Below, piece after piece: positions 44,412 through 47,269 of a stretch of 47,269 bases of DNA. Source of the DNA: a bacterium (GTDB lineage: Bacteria > Patescibacteriota > Microgenomatia > UBA12405); the NCBI GenBank assembly GCA_021817905.1, contig JAKAFM010000007.1, positions 1-47,269 of the forward strand. Direction: 5' to 3'. The notes beneath the pieces were generated by a model, which was not told the origin of the DNA, made no database searches, and saw only the letters and a program-made list of their open reading frames with translations. Within the stretch, counting starts at the first letter, position 1. Each line of letters begins with the position of its first letter. The position numbers were made by a program, and so were the translations under genes.

Positions 44412-45161
44412 CTGTCGCCGCCACCGCTTCGGCTCCTGAATCAAGCTATAAAGCCATTCTAAACCCATCTTTCGCCACTTTTCCGGCGCCCGCTTAAGGT
44501 TTCCACTGTAGTAATCAAAGCTCCTTCCTACTCCCATGACTACCCTTACCCCCGCTTTTTGTAGATCCGATAAGTGGGCCGCAATCCACTTTTCTTGCTT
44601 TACCATCCCATAAGCCACCAATAATAAGTCCGGCCTGAATTCTTGAATTTGCTTTACTACTTCTTTATCCGATAGTTCCGGTTCACCGCAACACGTCTTC
44701 AATTTGTCATCAGAAATTAGAAACTTGGATCTCAAAAATGCTCCTGTTTTTTCTGCAGCCTGGCCAAAGCCACCCAAAAGGAATATTTTCCCTTTTTCTC
44801 TATCAATCTGCATCACTAAATCGATCATAAGTTCGCTTCCCCGAACTACTTTTTGATCATACGCCCCCCTCAAAACTTCCCTTCCCGTTTTCAAGCCCTG
44901 CCACATTCTTGACAAAAAAGTATCTCGCTTCAACACTTCCCTTGCCCACAACAACGCCACCCCGTCAATCACATTCACATCTGTCCGAGACAATATCTGC
45001 TTAAATAACGCATCTTTGCGTGTTTTCATAACAAATTCAGGGTTCACGGTCGCTATCCACAACGGTCTTTTCTGCTTCCAGCCTGCCACCACCTTTAGCA
45101 CTTGATACTTGTCTCCGCCAAATAGGCCGATATCAAAGATTGTCCACTCCTTTATGCTCAT
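44373..45161 (-). CDS. WecG/TagA/CpsF-family glycosyltransferase
   Basis: This family adds ManNAc or a related sugar to a lipid-linked precursor of wall or surface polymers. The 262-aa protein shows VNPEFVMKTRKD, VIDGVALLWAREVLKRD, KIFLLGGFGQAAEKTGAFL, DLLLVAYGMVKQEKWI and the end VGRSFDYYSGNLKRAPEKWRKMGLEWLYSLIQEPKRW, all typical. I start it at ATG 45161 (MSIKEWTIFDI), which has TATAGT 10 nt upstream; the track's start adds 15 unlikely residues. Confidence 0.92.
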   Translation of the reverse strand: MSIKEWTIFDIGLFGGDKYQVLKVVAGWKQKRPLWIATVNPEFVMKTRKDALFKQILSRTDVNVIDGVALLWAREVLKRDTFLSRMWQGLKTGREVLRGAYDQKVVRGSELMIDLVMQIDREKGKIFLLGGFGQAAEKTGAFLRSKFLISDDKLKTCCGEPELSDKEVVKQIQEFRPDLLLVAYGMVKQEKWIAAHLSDLQKAGVRVVMGVGRSFDYYSGNLKRAPEKWRKMGLEWLYSLIQEPKRWRRQLALVRFVNAVIR

Positions 45162-45568
45162 TCTACCAATGACTATACACCAATTTCTAAGCCATTTCAC
45201 CCCCAACTATATCATCTACTCCATCTAGCTTCACTTTTTTAAACCTATAAGTGATCCACACGCCTTCCCTGACCACTAACGTATCACTTTTTACTAGTCA
45301 TTATCGCCAAAAAAAACCTCAAATAGAGAATACTATAAGATATAAATACTAACTATATCACCTCGTTATTAAACACACATTAAATATGCAAAATATAAAA
45401 CTAACAAAACGGCAATATTTAAAAAGTAGAATAAAATATATACTCAAATTTAAATGGATAGTTACATTAAAGTACACTAAATATCTAAAAATAATGCATT
45501 TATAAAAAAGCTAGAAAAACCCATTAAAAATTAAATAGATCAAACCAATCTTCAAAAATATTATAGTG
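45162..45568. other. AT-rich intergenic region, about 400 nt, no gene seen
   Basis: The part next to tagA holds AAGTGAT...ATCACTT (about 45247-45288), a possible terminator or dyad. The rest (about 45310-45560) is extremely A/T-rich with no open frame of note and no repeats I can resolve. It separates mreB from tagA on the same strand. Confidence 0.6.
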
Positions 45569-46570
45569 CTAACGTATTGCCCGTCGGTAGACTTCCAAAT
45601 TTTCGATCGCCGCCCCGACTCCTTTAATAACACAAAACTGTGGCTCCAAGGCTATATGGGCCGCCACCCCAATTTCCGAGGTAACCAGTTTATTAAAATT
45701 CCGCAACTGCGACGTCCCTCCCGAGAGCACAATTCCCCGGTCGGCAATATCTGCCACCAATTCTGGTGGAGTTACCTCCAAAGCATCCCGCACCACCATC
45801 AAAATTTGCATTAATGTATCCTTGATAGCCTCATAAACCTCATCGGATGATAGTTCTATCGCCTTTGGCAACCCAAAAACCGAATCTCGACCGTTAACCG
45901 GCATTAATTCCGGACGTTTAAGTTTAGTTGCACTCCCCAAGGTAATCTTAATATTCTCCGCAGTTTGCTGACCAATTATCAGATTATGTTTTTTACGGAC
46001 ATATTCAACAATTGCTGAATCAAGCTTATTGCCGCCAACCCTGACTCCTCGATGTGTTACAACTCCCCCCAAAGCTATTACCGCCGCCTCAGCTGCCCCA
46101 CCACCAATATCGATTATCATATTACCCGCTGCTTCCGCTACCGGAATCTTTGCCCCAATTGCTGCCGCCAACGGTTCATCGATCAAATAGGCTTTTTTTG
46201 CTCCTGCCGACATAGTTGCCTCCATTACCGCCCGTTGCTCAACTTGAGTTACCCCAGCCGGTACACAAATCATTACTTCTGGACCCATCAACCACATCGA
46301 CCCCATAACTTGACGCATGAAATAGCGTAACATTGCCTCAGTTACCTCATAATCAGCTATAACCCCATCTTGCATAGGTTGGACTACCTCAATGTATTCC
46401 GGAGTCTTTCCAATCATTTTCTTAGCTTCATTTCCTACCGCCAGCACTTTTTTATCTTCAATACCCACCGCCACCACTGTTGGCTCATTCAAAACCACCC
46501 CTATCCCTGCCTCCCAAACCACACTGTTTGCGGTTCCCAAATCTATCCCCAATTTCCTAAATAGTTTCAT
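45569..46570 (-). CDS. mreB: Rod-shape protein MreB
   Basis: This actin-like filament protein guides wall synthesis. The 333-aa protein has the phosphate-1 motif LGIDLGTANSVVWEAG, the phosphate-2 region MIIDIGGGAAEAAVIALGGV, VGGNKLDSAIVEYVRKKHNLIIG and the adenosine motif GIVLSGGTSQLRNFNKLV. Here mreC and mreD do not follow. TAGAAT lies 6 nt before the ATG. Confidence 0.95.
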   Translation of the reverse strand: MKLFRKLGIDLGTANSVVWEAGIGVVLNEPTVVAVGIEDKKVLAVGNEAKKMIGKTPEYIEVVQPMQDGVIADYEVTEAMLRYFMRQVMGSMWLMGPEVMICVPAGVTQVEQRAVMEATMSAGAKKAYLIDEPLAAAIGAKIPVAEAAGNMIIDIGGGAAEAAVIALGGVVTHRGVRVGGNKLDSAIVEYVRKKHNLIIGQQTAENIKITLGSATKLKRPELMPVNGRDSVFGLPKAIELSSDEVYEAIKDTLMQILMVVRDALEVTPPELVADIADRGIVLSGGTSQLRNFNKLVTSEIGVAAHIALEPQFCVIKGVGAAIENLEVYRRAIR

Positions 46571-46708
46571 CTCTTAATTCTAGCATCCACTCCCTCTCGA
46601 GACTTTAACGTATTTCCAGCCATTATTAACCAATTTGTAGTATAATCCCACCCGAACACAATTTAATTAAAATCATCACTTAACACTCATTTTAACTATA
46701 ATAAAACC

Positions 46709-47269
46709 ATGGCCGCCAACTCCTCAAAAAAAAGTCTCTTAATTATGATTACCGTCGCCAGCATGGTCATCTTTGGGACCATCATCATCTCACTAATTGC
46801 CCGAGGCTACCAGCTAAATTTTAAAAATGGCCCAATCTTAAGCTCCACCGGTTTAATCTCAGCCACCTCCAAGCCAAAGTCTGCCTCTGTCTACATTAAT
46901 AATCGCCTCTTCACTGCCACCGATGATACCATCAATCTTCCCCCGGGAGACTACGATGTCCGCATCGCCAAAGATGGCTATCTCCCCTGGGAAAAAACCA
47001 TTAGAGTCAAAAACGAAACCGTCTACCAGACCGATGCTGACCTCTTCCGTTCTGCTCCTGATCTCAGACCAATTTCACTCAGTGGCGCCATCAATCCCGT
47101 CGCCAGTCCTGATAACTCAAAAATAATATACGCTGTTGCCACCGCCTCCGCCACTCGTGATAACGGTTTATATCTCTACGAAAATAACAATAATGCCCTC
47201 CCTTTAATCAAAAACAGTCCCCAACAATTAAGCCAAAACGTCAACGGTATTGACTGGTCAAAAGCCCAA
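46709..47269 (+). CDS. PEGA-domain membrane protein (partial, runs off the window)
   Basis: An ATG frame absent from the track (no stop before the window end) begins MAANSSKKSLLIMITVASMV with a membrane segment (about residues 10-30). A PEGA-type domain follows (SASVYINNRLFTATDDTINLPPGDYDVRIAKDGYLPWEKTIRVKNETV), then what looks like the first blade of a beta-propeller (INPVASPDNSKIIYAVATASATRDNGLYLYE). PEGA domains lie outside the cell and often bind wall material. TATAAT lies exactly 6 nt before the ATG. At least 187 residues are visible. Confidence 0.8.
   Translation, partial: MAANSSKKSLLIMITVASMVIFGTIIISLIARGYQLNFKNGPILSSTGLISATSKPKSASVYINNRLFTATDDTINLPPGDYDVRIAKDGYLPWEKTIRVKNETVYQTDADLFRSAPDLRPISLSGAINPVASPDNSKIIYAVATASATRDNGLYLYENNNNALPLIKNSPQQLSQNVNGIDWSKAQ

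Noticed and set aside
1-47269. tRNA or rRNA genes
   Set aside because: No GTTCRANYC T-loop with a matching acceptor stem and no rRNA words were found by eye on either strand; a tRNAscan run would settle it.

Overview
The window reads as a chromosome segment of a small-genome bacterium of the Candidate Phyla Radiation (Patescibacteria; a Microgenomates-like lineage is my guess, not proven). The signs are very tight packing, many unknown proteins under 110 residues, start codons that usually lie 5-7 nt behind a TATAAT-like -10 hexamer with no Shine-Dalgarno sequence (leaderless mRNAs), a B12-dependent ribonucleotide reductase, ThyX instead of ThyA, and surface-protein and glycosyltransferase genes. 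The + strand is strongly C-rich over G whatever the gene direction, except in two islands (about 2.9-3.8 kb and 7.8-10.6 kb) that hold unusual secreted-protein genes.

Layout. 0-2.5 kb: a partial tandem repeat, a CAP-domain protein, two lipoproteins and a small anchored protein. 2.5-7.6 kb: a candidate ~200-nt structured ncRNA, a long hairpin-rich leader, a membrane-anchored protein gene with a strong 3' hairpin, then a hammerhead self-cleaving ribozyme whose last stem ends on the start codon of a glycosyltransferase gene, followed by a 915-residue membrane protein. This is the most striking element found. 7.6-10.6 kb: two tandem secreted-protein cassettes with diverged coding cores inside nearly identical flanks. 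10.6-13.3 kb: a toxin-antitoxin pair, an ATP-grasp ligase and a Tat-type lipoprotein.

13.3-23.9 kb is a deoxynucleotide block: glyA, tmk, a fused tandem ThyX, dcd, then nrdR-nrdJ-cobalamin adenosyltransferase with a pair of NrdR boxes in front and a candidate compact cobalamin riboswitch behind. GlyA supplies methylene-THF, NrdJ makes dNDP/dNTP with adenosylcobalamin from the adjacent adenosyltransferase, Dcd makes dUTP, ThyX makes dTMP and Tmk phosphorylates it. 24-27 kb: an OspF/LanKC-lyase-like protein, then secE-nusG-rplK-rplA. 27-32 kb: a short Hsp70-like ATPase and peptidoglycan genes ddl, murF-like and alr. 32-35 kb: an NDT-like protein, a P-loop kinase, an alpha/beta hydrolase and a Nudix protein. 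35-36.4 kb: rplJ-rplL behind an L10 leader with a visible attenuator. 36.4-39.3 kb: a D-2-hydroxyacid dehydrogenase, L-lactate dehydrogenase and mannose-1-phosphate guanylyltransferase operon. 39.3-42.2 kb: a MerR/excisionase-like HTH gene with operator-like dyads and ruvC, ruvA and ruvB. 42-47 kb: small unknown genes, murB, tagA/wecG, an AT-rich spacer, mreB, and a PEGA-domain membrane protein cut by the window end.

No rRNA, tRNA, CRISPR array or insertion sequence was recognised. All alignments are by eye, and family names come from motif recognition rather than searches.
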